Origin: Cyprinodon diabolis
Taxonomy: Eukaryota > Chordata > Actinopteri > Cyprinodontiformes > Cyprinodontidae
DNA length: 64,000 nt
Assembly (NCBI GenBank): GCA_030533445.1
Contig: CM060065.1
Location: forward strand, 51,157,964-51,221,963
Direction: 5' to 3'
The number at the start of each line of letters is the position of its first letter. Position 1 is the stretch's first letter. This document shows, in pieces, positions 21,405-32,985 of the stretch. The notes beneath the pieces were generated by a model. That model was not told the DNA's origin, did not search any database, and worked only from the letters and a program-made list of their open reading frames with translations. The position numbers were made by a program, and so were the translations under genes.

Positions 21405-24400
21405 GTGCAGACCAGGAAGCAGAGTTGTAGTTTACCACACATCTCTGCAGCTTCTCTACTGTTACCCACTCTTTACTCCATCCAGACAGTGTCTTGCCCA
21501 CGACCAAAATCTAATAAATTAGCAAAGATTCCCAAAGGAGTAAATCATGATAATCTAATTAAAATCAAAATAACTCCAATTGGGGAAAAAGTTAAAACAA
21601 TTAAATGCGGTCTGTTTAACATAAGATCTCTTTCCTCTAAAAGTCTGCTAGTTAATGACTTGATTTGTGATAATCACATTGACTTGTTTTGCCTTACAGA
21701 AACCTGGCTGCAGCAAGAGGATTATGTGAGCATAAACGAGGCAACTCCTTCAAGCTATTTAAATTTTCACACACCCAGAAGTTCTGGGCGAGGAGGAGGA
21801 GTAGCAACAATCTTCCAGTCTGACTTACTGATTACTCCCAAAACAGTTAATACCTACAACTCTTTTGAACATTTAACCCTTAATTTCCCTCATCCAAATT
21901 TCAAGGCAAGAAAACCTCTTCTTTTTGTAACTTTGTATCGTCCGCCAGGTCCTTACTCTGAATTTTTAGATGAGTTTTCAGAGTTCCTTTCTGATTTGGT
22001 ATTAAATACTGACAGGGTCATCATAGTGGGAGATTTTAACATCCATGCTGACATTGAAGGCGATAGCTTAAGAGCAGCCTTTAATGCTATCTTAGACACT
22101 ATTGGCTTTGTTCAAAATGTGAATAGTCCCACACATTCTCATCTTCATACTTTGGATCTTGTGCTGACATACGGCATAGAATGTGAAGAAATAACAGTAT
22201 TTCCTCACAACCCTGTCCTCTCTGACCACTTTCTAATAACCTTCAGGATTACTTTAACAGAGTTCTCCTCCCCCAAAAGAAGGTTCAATTTTAGTAGATC
22301 TTTATCAGATGGTGCAGTTATAAATTTTAAAGAATCTGCTTCACTTTCTCTCTCCTCTGTGTCGCTGAGCAGTGCTGCAGAGTGCAAAAGCATAGCTTAT
22401 TCCCCTTCACAGGTTGATGATTTTGTTGATGGGGTTGCTAGTTCTCTGCGTACTGCCTTAGACAACGCAGCTCCCTTGAAAATGAAAACCGTTGAAAATA
22501 GAAAGCTTGCTCCTTGGTTTAATGCAGAGCTGCGTACTTTGAAGCAAAATGCTAGGAAACTGGAGAGAAAATATCGCTCCACAGGCCTGCGGGAGTCCTT
22601 CCTAGTCTGGAAAAATGGTTTACTGCTGTATAAGAGGACCCTTTGTAAAGCAAGAGCAGCATACTTCTCCTCATTAATAGAGGAGAATAAGAATAATCCT
22701 AGATTTCTTTTTAATACAGTTGCCAAACTCACCCAGAGCCATAGCTCTGTTGAACCGTCCATTCCACCTGCTCTTAGCAGCAATGATTTTATGGGATTCT
22801 TTATAAATAAGATTGATCTTATTAAAAATAAGATCATAAGCACTCCTCTATCCGCGATTGTACCTGAGGTAGTCATGGAATCTGAACCGGGTTTAGACTG
22901 CTTTGATCCAGTTGAACTTTCTGAATTAGCAGGGTTGTTGTCTTCATCTAAGCCTTCAACTTGTATGTTAGATCCAGTTCCAACCAGGTTATTTAAGGAG
23001 GTATTCCCTTTGATCTCCTCCTCCATTTTAGATGTGATTAATCTATCTCTGTTACAGGGATATGTACCTAAAGCTTTTAAGGTTGCTGTAGTTAAACCTC
23101 TGCTTAAGAAACCGTCTCTTGACCCAGATGACTTGGTTAATTATAGACCTATATCCAATCTTCCTTTCTTATCCAAAATTCTTGAGAAAGTAGTTGCCAA
23201 ACAAGTTTGCGACCACTTACACCATAATGAACTTTTTGAAGAGTTTCAGTCTGGCTTTAGAGCTCATCATAGCACTGAAACAGCTCTGGTGAAAGTCACT
23301 AATGATATTCTCATGGCCTCAGATAATGGACTCGTATCTGTGGTCGTCCTGTTGGATCTTAGTGCTGCATTTGATACAGTTGACCATAATATTCTTTTAG
23401 AAAGACTTGAATATTTTGTTGGAATTAAAGGAACAGCACTAGACTGGTTTAAATCTTATCTATCTGATCGAATTCAGTTTGTTTATGTTAATGATAGATC
23501 TTCAACACGCTCAAAGGTTACCTGTGGAGTACCACAGGGATCAGTGCTAGGACCAATTCTCTTTACTTTATACATGCTCCCAATTGGTAGAGTTATTAGA
23601 CAGCATGGGATTAATTTCCACATTTATGCTGATGATACCCAGCTATATCTGTCTATAAATCCAGATGAAGCTAACCCATTACATAGATTACAGGCATGTC
23701 TTGAAGACATAAAAACCTGGATGACTCTTAACTTTCTGCTTCTGAATGCAGACAAAACAGAAGTTATAGTCTTTGGACCAGAGTCTCTGAAAAAGAAGCT
23801 GATTAGCCAGTCACTTCATTTGGATGGGATTAAACTGATTTCAGATAATAAAGTAAAAAATCTTGGTGTTGTTTTTGATCAGGACCTGTCATTTAAATCC
23901 CAGATCAAAGAGGTTTCTAGAATTTCCTTCTTTCATCTGAGGAATATTGCAAAAATTAGAAATCTCCTGTCCAGGGGTGATGCTGAGAAACTAGTCCATG
24001 CATTTGTTACTTCAAGGCTGGACTATTGTAATTCTTTACTATCAGGAAGTCCACAAACTGTAGTTAAAAGCCTTCAGCTGATCCAAAATGCTGCAGCCAG
24101 AGTTCTGATGAAAATTAAAAAGAGAGATCATATCTCTCCTATCCTGGCTTCTCTTCATTGGCTTCCTGTTAAATCCAGAATAGAATTTAAAATCCTCCTT
24201 CTCACATATAAAGCCTTAAATGGCCAAGCTTCATCTGATATCAGAGATCTGATTGTTCCTTATGTTCCTAACAGAGCACTTCGCTCTCAATCTGCAGGTT
24301 TACTAGTGGTTCCTAGAATTTCTAAAAGTAGAATGGGAGGCAGATCTTTTAGTTATCAGGCTCCTCTCCTGTGGAACCAACTACCAGTTTTAGTCCGTGA

Positions 24401-24467
24401 GGCAGACACTCTGTCTACTTTTAAGACTAGGCTTAAAACTTTCCTTTTTGATAAAGCTTATAGTTAG
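21405..24467 (+). CDS. L2 LINE ORF2: AP endonuclease + reverse transcriptase
   Basis: Encodes the protein that nicks target DNA and copies the element RNA there. The frame is open for about 1020 codons with no stop. Endonuclease motifs: N72 in LFNIRS, E99 in LTETW, TLYRPP at 176-181, GDFN at 209-212, and SDH at 273-275. Reverse transcriptase motifs: NYRPIS, FDTVDH with D657, GVPQGS, and YADD at 741-744. The C-terminal SRLDYCNS and HWLPVKSRI stretches are typical of L2/CR1-like ORFs. All catalytic residues are present. Oddity: the in-frame stop TGA lies at 21393 and no ATG occurs before the endonuclease, so position 21405 is only the beginning of the open part. Initiation may use an upstream ORF by reinitiation or frameshift, or the copy may be damaged at its 5' end. 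Confidence 0.92.
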   Translation: MQTRKQSCSLPHISAASLLLPTLYSIQTVSCPRPKSNKLAKIPKGVNHDNLIKIKITPIGEKVKTIKCGLFNIRSLSSKSLLVNDLICDNHIDLFCLTETWLQQEDYVSINEATPSSYLNFHTPRSSGRGGGVATIFQSDLLITPKTVNTYNSFEHLTLNFPHPNFKARKPLLFVTLYRPPGPYSEFLDEFSEFLSDLVLNTDRVIIVGDFNIHADIEGDSLRAAFNAILDTIGFVQNVNSPTHSHLHTLDLVLTYGIECEEITVFPHNPVLSDHFLITFRITLTEFSSPKRRFNFSRSLSDGAVINFKESASLSLSSVSLSSAAECKSIAYSPSQVDDFVDGVASSLRTALDNAAPLKMKTVENRKLAPWFNAELRTLKQNARKLERKYRSTGLRESFLVWKNGLLLYKRTLCKARAAYFSSLIEENKNNPRFLFNTVAKLTQSHSSVEPSIPPALSSNDFMGFFINKIDLIKNKIISTPLSAIVPEVVMESEPGLDCFDPVELSELAGLLSSSKPSTCMLDPVPTRLFKEVFPLISSSILDVINLSLLQGYVPKAFKVAVVKPLLKKPSLDPDDLVNYRPISNLPFLSKILEKVVAKQVCDHLHHNELFEEFQSGFRAHHSTETALVKVTNDILMASDNGLVSVVVLLDLSAAFDTVDHNILLERLEYFVGIKGTALDWFKSYLSDRIQFVYVNDRSSTRSKVTCGVPQGSVLGPILFTLYMLPIGRVIRQHGINFHIYADDTQLYLSINPDEANPLHRLQACLEDIKTWMTLNFLLLNADKTEVIVFGPESLKKKLISQSLHLDGIKLISDNKVKNLGVVFDQDLSFKSQIKEVSRISFFHLRNIAKIRNLLSRGDAEKLVHAFVTSRLDYCNSLLSGSPQTVVKSLQLIQNAAARVLMKIKKRDHISPILASLHWLPVKSRIEFKILLLTYKALNGQASSDIRDLIVPYVPNRALRSQSAGLLVVPRISKSRMGGRSFSYQAPLLWNQLPVLVREADTLSTFKTRLKTFLFDKAYS

Positions 24468-25193
24468 GGTGGCTCAGGTTATCCTGAGCTATCTCTATAG
24501 TTATGCTGCTATAGGCTTAGACTTTTGGAGGACATAGGGACCCCTATTTCATCTTTCTGCTTCATTCTCTCTCTGTTCTCCTATTCTGCAGAATCTGTTA
24601 GTTCAATCTCTAACCTTCTGCTCTCTCTGCTTTTCCTCAGAGTAGCTTTGCCTCGTCTGTTCCTGTTTGGCTGTGACTCCATCCTGGAAAGAAACATCAG
24701 CTGTGCTGCTTCCATCAACACCCTTGTTTGTAGATGTTGGAGATTGGCCTGTTTTCCAGTGTGGTCCTGTTTCTCTGGCCGTGGCTGGGTGGATGTGCTC
24801 TCTTCATCCTCTGGCATGGGAGCTGCCTTGGAGCTCGTCTGCCTGGCTGTGTGTTTCTTGGACGGGGCCGCCTTTTACAGCTGCTTTTTGTATCTCTGCT
24901 TCTGTCTCCTTGAACCCCAGTCGGCCTCGGCAGATGGCCGCTCACACTGAGCCTGGTTCTGCTGGAGGTTTCTTCCTGTTAAAAGGGAGTTTTTCCTCTC
25001 CACTGTCGCTGCAAGCATGCTTAGTGTGAGGGATTGTATTTGAGTCAATGAGTCAATGCAATCAACTGGTTTTCCTTAGATAGAAAACTTTGTATCAATT
25101 TGACTGTATGATCTGGTTGAACTGTAAAGTGCCTTGAGATGACATGTGTTGTGAATTTGGCGCTATATAAATAAACTGAATTGAATTGAATTT
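24468..25193 (+). repeat. L2 3' UTR and tail
   Basis: Non-coding tail of the L2. The block GCCTTGAGATGACATGTGTT, GGCGCTATATAAATAAACTG and the terminal ATTGA repeats is the part also kept in the short copies at 10168 and 13148. It is the likely recognition region for the reverse transcriptase, by analogy with other LINEs. Confidence 0.85.
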
Positions 25194-27216
25194 TTAACAG
25201 GGTTGCATAAACAATACCATTTTTATCATCTGTCTCCTCTCACCTAATCTAAATTCCAATATTAGATATAACATTTAAATAAATATAAATGCATTTTTTT
25301 TGCATGAGAAAAGGGTAAAAGAGGCTGAAGGAGGAAATGCTGAAATGCTATTACCTCTGAAATCTGATCATCTGATGTTGTTCATTCAACCTATGTGTTT
25401 ACTCTACAGTACAAGTAATTAGTACAGAACTGATGCAAAAGGATTATGGTTTGTTTAAACTAGATTACATAATCCCACTAACATAGTTGAAGGGAAATGC
25501 TGCATTCTCTGTAAAACATGGACAACATGCATGTTATATAAAGTGTGTAGGAACCCTGAGGCCATGCACAGTTTCACTCTGGTTTGCAGAGCACCTTTTG
25601 TTGCAGCCAGATGTTGATTTTATTTTATTTTTTTATATTTTCAGCTAAGCCGGTTGTTGTGCCCTAGTTTTCCTCACTTGGTCAGCGTAATCTGCAGAAC
25701 AAATCCAAAAAAAGTTCATCTGAGACAGCTTCACACTGCAGCGACAAATCAACAGCGGGTAATTCATTGCCAAAACGGATAAAATTAGAGCTTCTGTGGA
25801 GCCTTCGGCAACTGCAGCCCAAATAGTTACTCCAGATAGATTCTGCTCAAACATGTCTAGATATTAATTGTACTTCCTCCCATTTGTTGGATTTTGACTC
25901 TTCTAATTACACTTACATGAATAATCTGTAATTCTAAATATTGCAATAACATTTTGAATGTACGGAACAGATGGTGCGATGCATGATATATGATACACTT
26001 AGCTATTCTTGGGAACATTTTCCCTCCAGTATGTCTCATGGCACAAAGCGGTTTATCAAATTGGACACAAAGGTTCCCTTCTGTTGTAAAACCACTGTAG
26101 ATTTTATTAGAGGAAACTATACAGCGAACATCAGTTATACCAGCTGAAATGAAAAAGCTTCCTTTAGAATTAAATCTGTCTGAAATGTTATCAGCCCTTT
26201 TACACTTTATAACACAAATCAAGTCATCTTTAAAGGTGTTAAGTAAAACGTACTCCTTCTGCGATTGTTGTAACATTCGTTTCTCTGCATCTGTTGTGAG
26301 AAAGCGCAGCTATTTTCACAACTCTCACAGAAGAAAGAGATTTAAAAGCTAGGTTATCTGTTGTCCTTTTTGTTCAGGCCGCAAAGGGATAAAATCAGCC
26401 GAGATTTGCAAGCATCTTTTGCAGGAGAACCATAATCAATACTGTTTCAGTGTGAGGTCAGTCAGTATTAATGGAGGGCAAAAAGAGGAACGAGTGCCTT
26501 GCATGTTTTCCTGTTCATTTATTATCAGTGCAGACACTCTAGCTTTATTGAGACAATGGGAGAGAGATGGTGCCACGACACTCAAACAAGCAAAGGTGGT
26601 GGTTTGTAATTGAAGCCAGGGCCACTCGGAATAGGTACAGCAATTACAACCAGCATAGATACCATTCCATAGTAACTCACTCAAATATCTTGTAGTTTTC
26701 TTTTTTCATGACATTAATGGCCACTGCTTACATCCTCTTTATTTTATTTTATTCATTTATTTTTTTGTATGGATGACTGTGGTTCAATGATCCAAACCCA
26801 AAATGCTGGATTTGTGTGCAATCTGTGCCAAGGTCGATCTAAGCTAATGTGTTCCGGCCCATACCCGCACTCTGAGCAATTGCATGCATGTAGCATTCAT
26901 TGCCACCGGCGCTTTATTGCTTCTGGAGAATAAGTCAAAGTCAAAGCAGCGCTCCTCTGTACATGAGGGCAACGCAATTAGATTTATCCACCCATGAAAA
27001 GCGTTTTGCTTGTAAGTCTGAAAAAAGATGCAACGGCGCATTTAAACTGTTAGATAACATGTTCTCGCACTGAAACCTGGTAGGGAGACTGCAGGCCCTG
27101 CCGATCTCAGACCTCAGCCTTAGATGGTTTGCAAATGGCTGAAATGTTCGGTGACATGTCCTAACCTTTAACACAAATAAACCACAGGTGACCTTTGATT
27201 ACATGACAGTGCCTAA
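25194..27216. other. Intronic sequence, nothing recognised
   Basis: No exon or repeat with readable ends. An AT-rich start is followed by a more mixed composition up to 27200. Confidence 0.45.
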
Positions 27217-27259
27217 AACTTCATGTATAAAACATATGAAATGTTTTATACATGAAGTT
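27217..27259. other. Perfect hairpin, 19-bp arms, 5-nt loop
   Basis: Left arm 27217-27235 (AACTTCATGTATAAAACAT) and right arm 27241-27259 are exact reverse complements around the loop ATGAA. It is too short for a typical pre-miRNA (43 nt) and is not followed by a U-run. Confidence 0.9.
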
Positions 27260-27577
27260 GGAAAACTGATGAGTAGTAGTAAAATTTCAGCTTCTCTAAA
27301 TTGCTTTCATTATTTCTGTATTTGAAATGGTTACAGGGCCTGCAATAAAGCAGAAGAAAAACATCTCATTGACCCTTAATAGACATGGAATAACCAATTC
27401 GATGGGTCTGTTATTTTTGCTGGATTTCTACCTGTTGCTTCTCTTGGAATGCAATCAGAATCTTTGGTGAATTAAGGAAGGATTTGAAAAAAATATACAA
27501 TTAACTTAAAAAAAAAAGTTAAAATGACATACTATAATTACCTAGACATGTTGAATTGTCCATTAAAGGGTTAATCT

Positions 27578-27740
27578 TGTTAAAGTTTATTTATTTTTTT
27601 TATTTATTTGTTTATCTGACAGGGACAGTACAATTAAACATTGCAACCAAACAGGTGGCCGATGTCCAAGTATATAAGGCTTGTAGCCATGGGCTAATTT
27701 GCAGCCTTCGTCCCTGGTTAGGCTTTTAAAAGGTGTTAGC
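27578..27740 (-). mobile_element. Probable LINE 3' fragment, inverted
   Basis: On the minus strand it reads GCAAATTAGCCCATGGCTAC, then AATTGTACTGTCCCTGTCAG, then an AAATAAATA-type tail. A related order (GAAAATTAGC, ACTGTCCCCTTTCAAATAAA) occurs at 46045-46140. This is a pattern of LINE 3' ends in fish; the clade was not resolved. Confidence 0.4.
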
Positions 27741-30028
27741 ATTAAGGGGGAGGGAGGTTAGTAACGACACACAAATGCATAAAAACACAAAAAAAAAAAA
27801 AAACAAGAGAAGTTTAATTCCTGGACTTAACAATGGAACGGTTGCTGGTCAGTCATTTTCTACTCTAGCACTTTCACTCTTCTCCTTTCTCAGCTATTAG
27901 AATAGAAAATAAAGAATGAAAACAAACTTTTCTATAAAAAAAGACTTCTAATTAAGGTCACACCTGCATTTTTACCTATTTCTCTAGATCATAACTAATC
28001 ATAATGCTTTGTCATTTAGCTCAGTCAACTGTGAAAGAACGTGGTTTCTGACATTCCACTGAATGATATCTAATAACAGAATGTTTAGCTTATTTTTCAT
28101 CTTGCCTTGGGGATATTATCTGTTACATTTAATTACTGAGATCTGAACCAAACTCAGTGGAAGAGACAGGGCATTTCTTTATCCTTAAAAAATTGAAATA
28201 AAGCCAAAATCTGTAGTATGATGTGGGTATATGCTGTCCTACAACCAGTTTCGTTCATTGGACATTAAGAAAAAACCCTAAATATCAACAGTTATAACAT
28301 TTAGGAGTATTGAACTTTGTTTCTCAGGAAAAAATCAGAACAAAACAGAGAGTATGGTATTGGATTGGTTAAAGGGGAAGTGAAAACTATTTTCCCTGAA
28401 GCATCTAGGCTTCTGATGTTCCCTAGAACATCTGAAGTACCAAGAAATCATGGTGGCGAACACGAAGAGTTATTTTCGGCGCTCAATATTTAGTTCATCC
28501 TTCCATGTAGGGATTAGAAATTTCATAGTTGTATGTAGTAAATCACATGTAGATCAGACTAAGACGAAGCCATTTATTGACAAAATGGAGATGGACTGAA
28601 AGGAAGTTTTCAACAGACCAATTTAAACGCAAGGAGTTTGTTGTGTGGTAAGAATGTGGACAGGAAAGATGAAAATAATATAAATCAAATTGAGTTTCAG
28701 TGATGCTCACAAAGCTGAGGACCAGATTTGGAAAATGAAAGCATCCATCAGAGAGAGATAAACAAGCCTGCATAGACATGCGTCCTTCTGTATTCAGCTG
28801 CATGATTTGATGAGGAATGGCACAGAAAAAAAGGCTTTTTTTTTTTTTTTTTAATACTGAACAAAACCAAAAAAAATGATGTAACTTTACGCTTTCAGAA
28901 TACCTAAATTAGGCAGTAAGCCCAATAGGGAACCATTTAAAAGGACTAATTTAAGGCAGTAAATTCATATATCTTATGAAAAAACGACTTGTTGTCCTTC
29001 ATGTCTGCTGTATTGGAACTCTTTTCAAGAATCAAGGTCTACTAGATATGGAAATTTGACCATAAATTTTTTTTTTTTTTACATCCGCTCATTATACGCT
29101 ATTGTTCAGCAAGGGTACAATCAGGTTGTTCATTTTATTGGGCCTCTTAGCACCAGAAAACAAGTCAACTTCACAGCAGCTTCTGTGTTCTCTGAAGAGT
29201 TCAGCAGCCTGATGAGAAAAAGCTGTAATTTCAGCAAAACAAACAAGCAGAAGGAAAAGAAAAGGATGCATTGTGAACAACAAAGAGACTAAGCCAAAGG
29301 AGCTGTTGGTCACACAAAACGTCCAAAATGGAGGAGTTTTTCAGAGTTAACCTCAAAGAGTGTCATTACCCTACCTTTAGACCCCTAAGCTCATCTGTAT
29401 ACAAAGCATGCCGAAGGTAGGAGGGGATGGGGGGGTGGCAGAGGGGCGCTAAACAAAACAAGCTTAATCAAGGAGCACAACAGTTTTTCTCTTTCTTCTG
29501 TGAGGCTAACCTAATCAAATCAAGGAATGAGATTGATTTCACGAGGTGCAGATGGATCTCGTAGCAAGTCTAATTCAATGTGCTGCCTCTCCACTATGAT
29601 GCGTGTTTTCTCGGCCCAGATGGCGCTGCCTTGGTTTTTGATTCACATTTCAGCGTTGCATCCCCCCCGCCCGCTCGTCCTATCTTTTGGCACTTTTCGT
29701 TCATAAGCTTTGGATTTTTTCTCCCCTTTTATCCCACTCACAGTTTAACCATGGAGTAAATGAGCATTGACGTGGATGAGTCTCACAAACTCATCTGTTA
29801 AACAGCCGATCCTGTGATCTTGATAAATGTAGGAAGCAACACATGCTGACTGGTCAGTTTCACGGTGTATGTGACAAAGAGTGACTAACAACCAGGAATC
29901 GTACAAGTTATCAGTCTCATTAGCATCCAGAATTAAACGTACTCTGGGTAGTTTTAGAATCTAGGTAATCTTTTAACTAATTGATTTTTTGTTTAGACTG
30001 GAAAGGATATAGATAGGTGCCAAAGCTG
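27741..30028. other. Intronic sequence, nothing recognised
   Basis: Contains poly-A near 27790 and poly-T near 28835 and 29070. No exon, RNA gene or repeat boundary was found. Confidence 0.45.
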
Positions 30029-30037
30029 ATTACAATA

Positions 30038-30579
30038 TAACCTGACTCTGCCAGATGGATTTGCTCCGCATATCCATCTGGAAACCTTCCGTTGAAGTAA
30101 TTTTGGGAAGGGGCGAAAATACTGGTTAGCTGATTGGCCTATGTTGGTGATAGACGGGCCAAATAAACCAATCAGATCAACGAAGCATATGACGTACTAA
30201 CAGAGCGACGACGAAAACACAACCACAAGCCAGGCTACTCTTGCCGAAACCAGTCGGGAGAAGAGCAAAAACATCTTTTCCTCTGAGAAAAGCCTCCAGA
30301 GCAGTGTTTTGCTCTTCTTTCAGTGAAGAAATACTCTGTAATTGCGATAAAACTTGCTCGATAGCCACGCTAACGCTAGTTATCGGCTGAAGCCGCCATG
30401 TTCTTTAGACTGAACTGTCGCGCTTCTCGTTGCGTCACACCTCAACCCGCCTCAAAGCCAACGCTGATTGGACGTTCGTTTGGTGAACCGCTCCAAATTT
30501 TCTTTAACGGAGAGTCTCCAGACTGATCTGCGAGTGAAATCTTGAAAGCTCGCGAGATCAGGATGGTCTCACGAGGCTA
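30038..30579 (-). mobile_element. Small DNA transposon carrying a RecQ-like exon, copy 1
   Basis: A 542-bp element flanked by a 9-bp duplication, ATTACAATA (30029-30037) and ATGACAATA (30580-30588), with one mismatch. Ends are TAACCT and, on the minus strand, TAGCCT. A subterminal hairpin has perfect 10-bp arms CCAGATGGAT / ATCCATCTGG (30051-30060, 30072-30081). The inside holds a promoter-like, CpG-rich block and the first exon of a RecQ-type helicase on the minus strand. Near-identical to copy 3 at 59187. Superfamily is not assigned. Confidence 0.75.
30177..30399 (-). pseudogene. RecQ-like helicase N-terminal exon fragment, copy 1
   Basis: On the minus strand an ATG at 30399-30397 starts MAASAD and then meets TAG. 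Downstream in another frame the sequence reads AIEQVLSQLQSISSLKEEQ, an amphipathic lead-in with a Q-motif-like end, followed by GKDVFALLPTGFGKS, a Walker A motif of the RecQ/DEAD-like helicase type. The similarity ends right after GFGKS at a GTAGCC, which could be the old splice donor. None of the later helicase motifs is present, so no helicase activity can be encoded. The CCAAT-like GTCCAATCAG lies about 75 bp before the ATG. It reads as a promoter plus first exon captured by, or left over from, a transposon. Confidence 0.6.
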
Positions 30580-30588
30580 ATGACAATA

Positions 30589-31286
30589 TGCATCAAATTC
30601 AAATTGAAAATAACTATTTCTGTATGATATATTTCATGTTAAAGACTAACAGGATACTTTATATTTCATCATTCATCATTTTGCTTAGTGCATAGTCTTT
30701 TTAAGCATCCTAAAAACATCACAGATTTAACTGAACAATCAAAAAACAAATGGTCTACACAGTCATTTTTTGTAATTCTTGGTTAAAATCAAAAGAACTT
30801 AATGTCACTACACAGCATGGCAAGGGCTCAGACATGGCAGTGATACAAAATGCTGTGTTAGTTTTTGCGATTGTAATGAAAAAAAACAAGATAAAATTAG
30901 AAAACAACCTTATCAAAAGCTCTAACCCACAGGATTTAGCAGTCTGCACTTGGGCTTATTGAACAAAGATGAGACAGAGGCAATGCCACAGGCAAATTTC
31001 TGGCGATTCCAATGACATCGGGGGATACGACACCTGCCATTGATGCAAAGCAACAGCCACTGAGTGTTTTGATTTAGAAAATCTCAACTTTTTTTTCTTG
31101 GCACATGACAACAACCAATCAGGGACAGGATGTGGCTCTGAGGGAGGGTAAAAAAAACAAAAACTACAGATGCCAAGCTTTTTTTAATCAAAATTAAATA
31201 TAGAAAAAATGGAATGAAGTGGGGAATGTTTTTAGAAGGTTTGTGGATGGAAAAAAAAACTGTTTTAATTTAGCTCTTAAAAGGAC
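30589..31286. other. AT-rich intronic sequence, nothing recognised
   Basis: No exon or repeat end seen between the RecQ-bearing element and the Tc1 insertion. Confidence 0.45.
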
Positions 31287-31288
31287 TA

Positions 31289-32900
31289 CAGGTGCTGGTC
31301 ATAAAATTAGAATATCATGAAAAAGTAGATTGATTTCAGTAATTACATTTAAAAAGTGAAACTTGTATATTATATTCATACATTACATACAAACTCATAT
31401 ATTTCAGATGTTTATTTTGTTTAATTTTGATGATTACAAATGAAAACAAATGAAAATCTCAAATTCATCATATCAGAAAATTAGAATATTACTGAAGACC
31501 AATAAAAACAAAGGATTTATAGAAATGTTGGCCAACTGAAAAGTATGAACATGAAAAGTATGAGCATGTACAGCACTCAGTATTTAGTTGGGCCTCCTTT
31601 GGCCTGTATTACTGCAGCAATGCGGCGTGGCATGGAGTCGATCAGTCTGTGGCACTGCTCAGGTGTTATGATAGCCCAGGTTGCTCTAATAGTGGCTTTT
31701 AGCTCTTCTGAATTGTTGGGTCTGGTGTATTGCATCTTCTTCTTCACAATACCCCATAGATTTTCTATGGGGTTAAGGTCAGGAGAGTTTGCTGGCCAAT
31801 TAAGAACAGGGATACCATGGTCCTTCAACCAGGTACTGGTAGCTTTGGCACTGTGTGCAGGTGCCAAGTCCTGTTGGAAAATGAAATCTGCATCTCCAAA
31901 AAGTTGGTCAGCTGCAGGAAGCATGAAGTGCTCTAAAACTTCCTGGTATGTGGCTCCGTTGACCCTGGACCTCAGAAAACACAATGGACCAACACCAGCA
32001 GATGACATGGCACCCCAAACCATCACTAACTGTGGAAACTTTACACTGGACTTCAAGCAACGTGGATGAAGTGCCTCTCTTCTTTTCCTCCAGACTCAGG
32101 GACCTTGATTTCCAAAGGAAATGCAAAATTTACTTTCATCAGAGAACATGACTTTGGACCACTCACCAGCAGTCCAGTCCTGTTTCTCTTTAGCCCAGGC
32201 AAGACGCTTCTGACGCTGTCTGTGGTTCAAGAGTGGCTTGACACAAGGAATGCGACAGCAGAAACCCATGTCTTTCATACGTCTGTGTGTGGTGGTTCTT
32301 GAAGCACTCACTCCAGCTGCAGTCCACTCTTTGTGAATCTCCCCCACATTTTTGAATGGGTTTTGTTTCACAATCCTCTCCAGGGTGCGGTTATCTCTCT
32401 TGCTTGTACACTTTTTTCGACCACATCTTTTCCTTCCCTTCGCCTCTCTATTAATGTGCTTGGACACTGAGCTCTGTGAACAGCCAGCCTCTTTAGCGAT
32501 GACCTTTTGTGTCTTGCCCTCCTTGTGCAAGGTGTCGATGGTCGTCTTTTGGACAACTGTCAAGTCAGCAGTCTTCCCCATGATTGTGTAGCCTATAGAA
32601 CTAGACTGAAAGACCATTTAAAGGCTTTTGCAGGTGGTTTGAGTTAATTAGCTGATTAGAGTGTGGCACCAGGGGCCATCAATTTTGAACCTTTTCACAA
32701 TATTCTAATTTTCTGATATGATGAATTTGAGATTTTCATTTGTTGTCATTTGTAATCATCAAAATTAAACAAAATAAACATCTGAAATATATGAGTTTGT
32801 ATGTAATGTATGAATATAATATACAAGTTTCACTTTTTAAATGGAATTACTGAAATCAATCTACTTTTTCATGATATTCTAATTTTATGACCAGCACCTG
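31289..32900 (-). mobile_element. Tc1-like transposon with about 200-bp inverted repeats
   Basis: A 1612-bp element flanked by TA on each side (31287-31288, 32901-32902). The inverted repeats cover about 202 bp each (31289-31490 and 32699-32900), start CAGGTGCTGGTCATAAAATT and are nearly identical. The long repeats are of the IR/DR type seen in several fish Tc1 families. The transposase is on the minus strand and has one premature stop. Confidence 0.95.
31577..32581 (-). pseudogene. Tc1-family transposase with one nonsense codon
   Basis: Cut-and-paste transposase, 334 codons plus stop, a normal length for the family. It starts at MGKTADLT (an in-frame ATG also exists at 32617). Residues about 1-110 form the paired-like helix-turn-helix DNA-binding part (KEAGCSQSSVSKH, then the basic GRKRCGRKK). 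The catalytic triad is DD34E: D in FSDESKF, D in QQDLAPAHS, and E in NPIENLW, all present. The frame is broken only by a TGA at 32096-32098, between NQGP and VWRKRRE, where relatives have arginine; CGA to TGA is the expected CpG transition. It is otherwise continuous through the terminal GGPTKY. Confidence 0.93.
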
Positions 32901-32985
32901 TATTAAATCACTCATAATTTGTCCTCCAGGGCCGTGTACAGCCAGCCACCACTTCCCAGTATCTTCCTTTATTCTCCTGCTGTTA

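Larger units (their letters stand above)
21330..25193 (+). mobile_element. L2-clade LINE, near full length
   Basis: Non-LTR retrotransposon with a long endonuclease-reverse transcriptase ORF, a 3' UTR of about 720 bp and the short repeated tail AATTGAATTGAATT typical of fish L2 elements. Three 5'-truncated relatives in this window (6045, 10168, 13148) match its 3' region. It lies antisense to the cadherin gene. The left boundary is approximate: [10 protein letters not shown] in another frame (21390-21420) may be the end of an upstream ORF1. Confidence 0.9.

Noticed and set aside
22397..23026. A 209-codon frame antisense to the L2 ORF
   Set aside because: Shadow of the L2 endonuclease-RT coding sequence.
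24525..25029. Two open frames of 120-141 codons after the L2 ORF
   Set aside because: They lie in the L2 3' UTR, and related sequence in the 10168 copy does not keep the frame.
30177..30399. An exon of a functional host RecQ helicase gene
   Set aside because: The same fragment occurs three times with transposon-like flanks, and the frames are interrupted near the start.
31545..32069. A 174-codon plus-strand frame within the Tc1 element
   Set aside because: Opposite strand of the transposase pseudogene, which carries all the recognised motifs.
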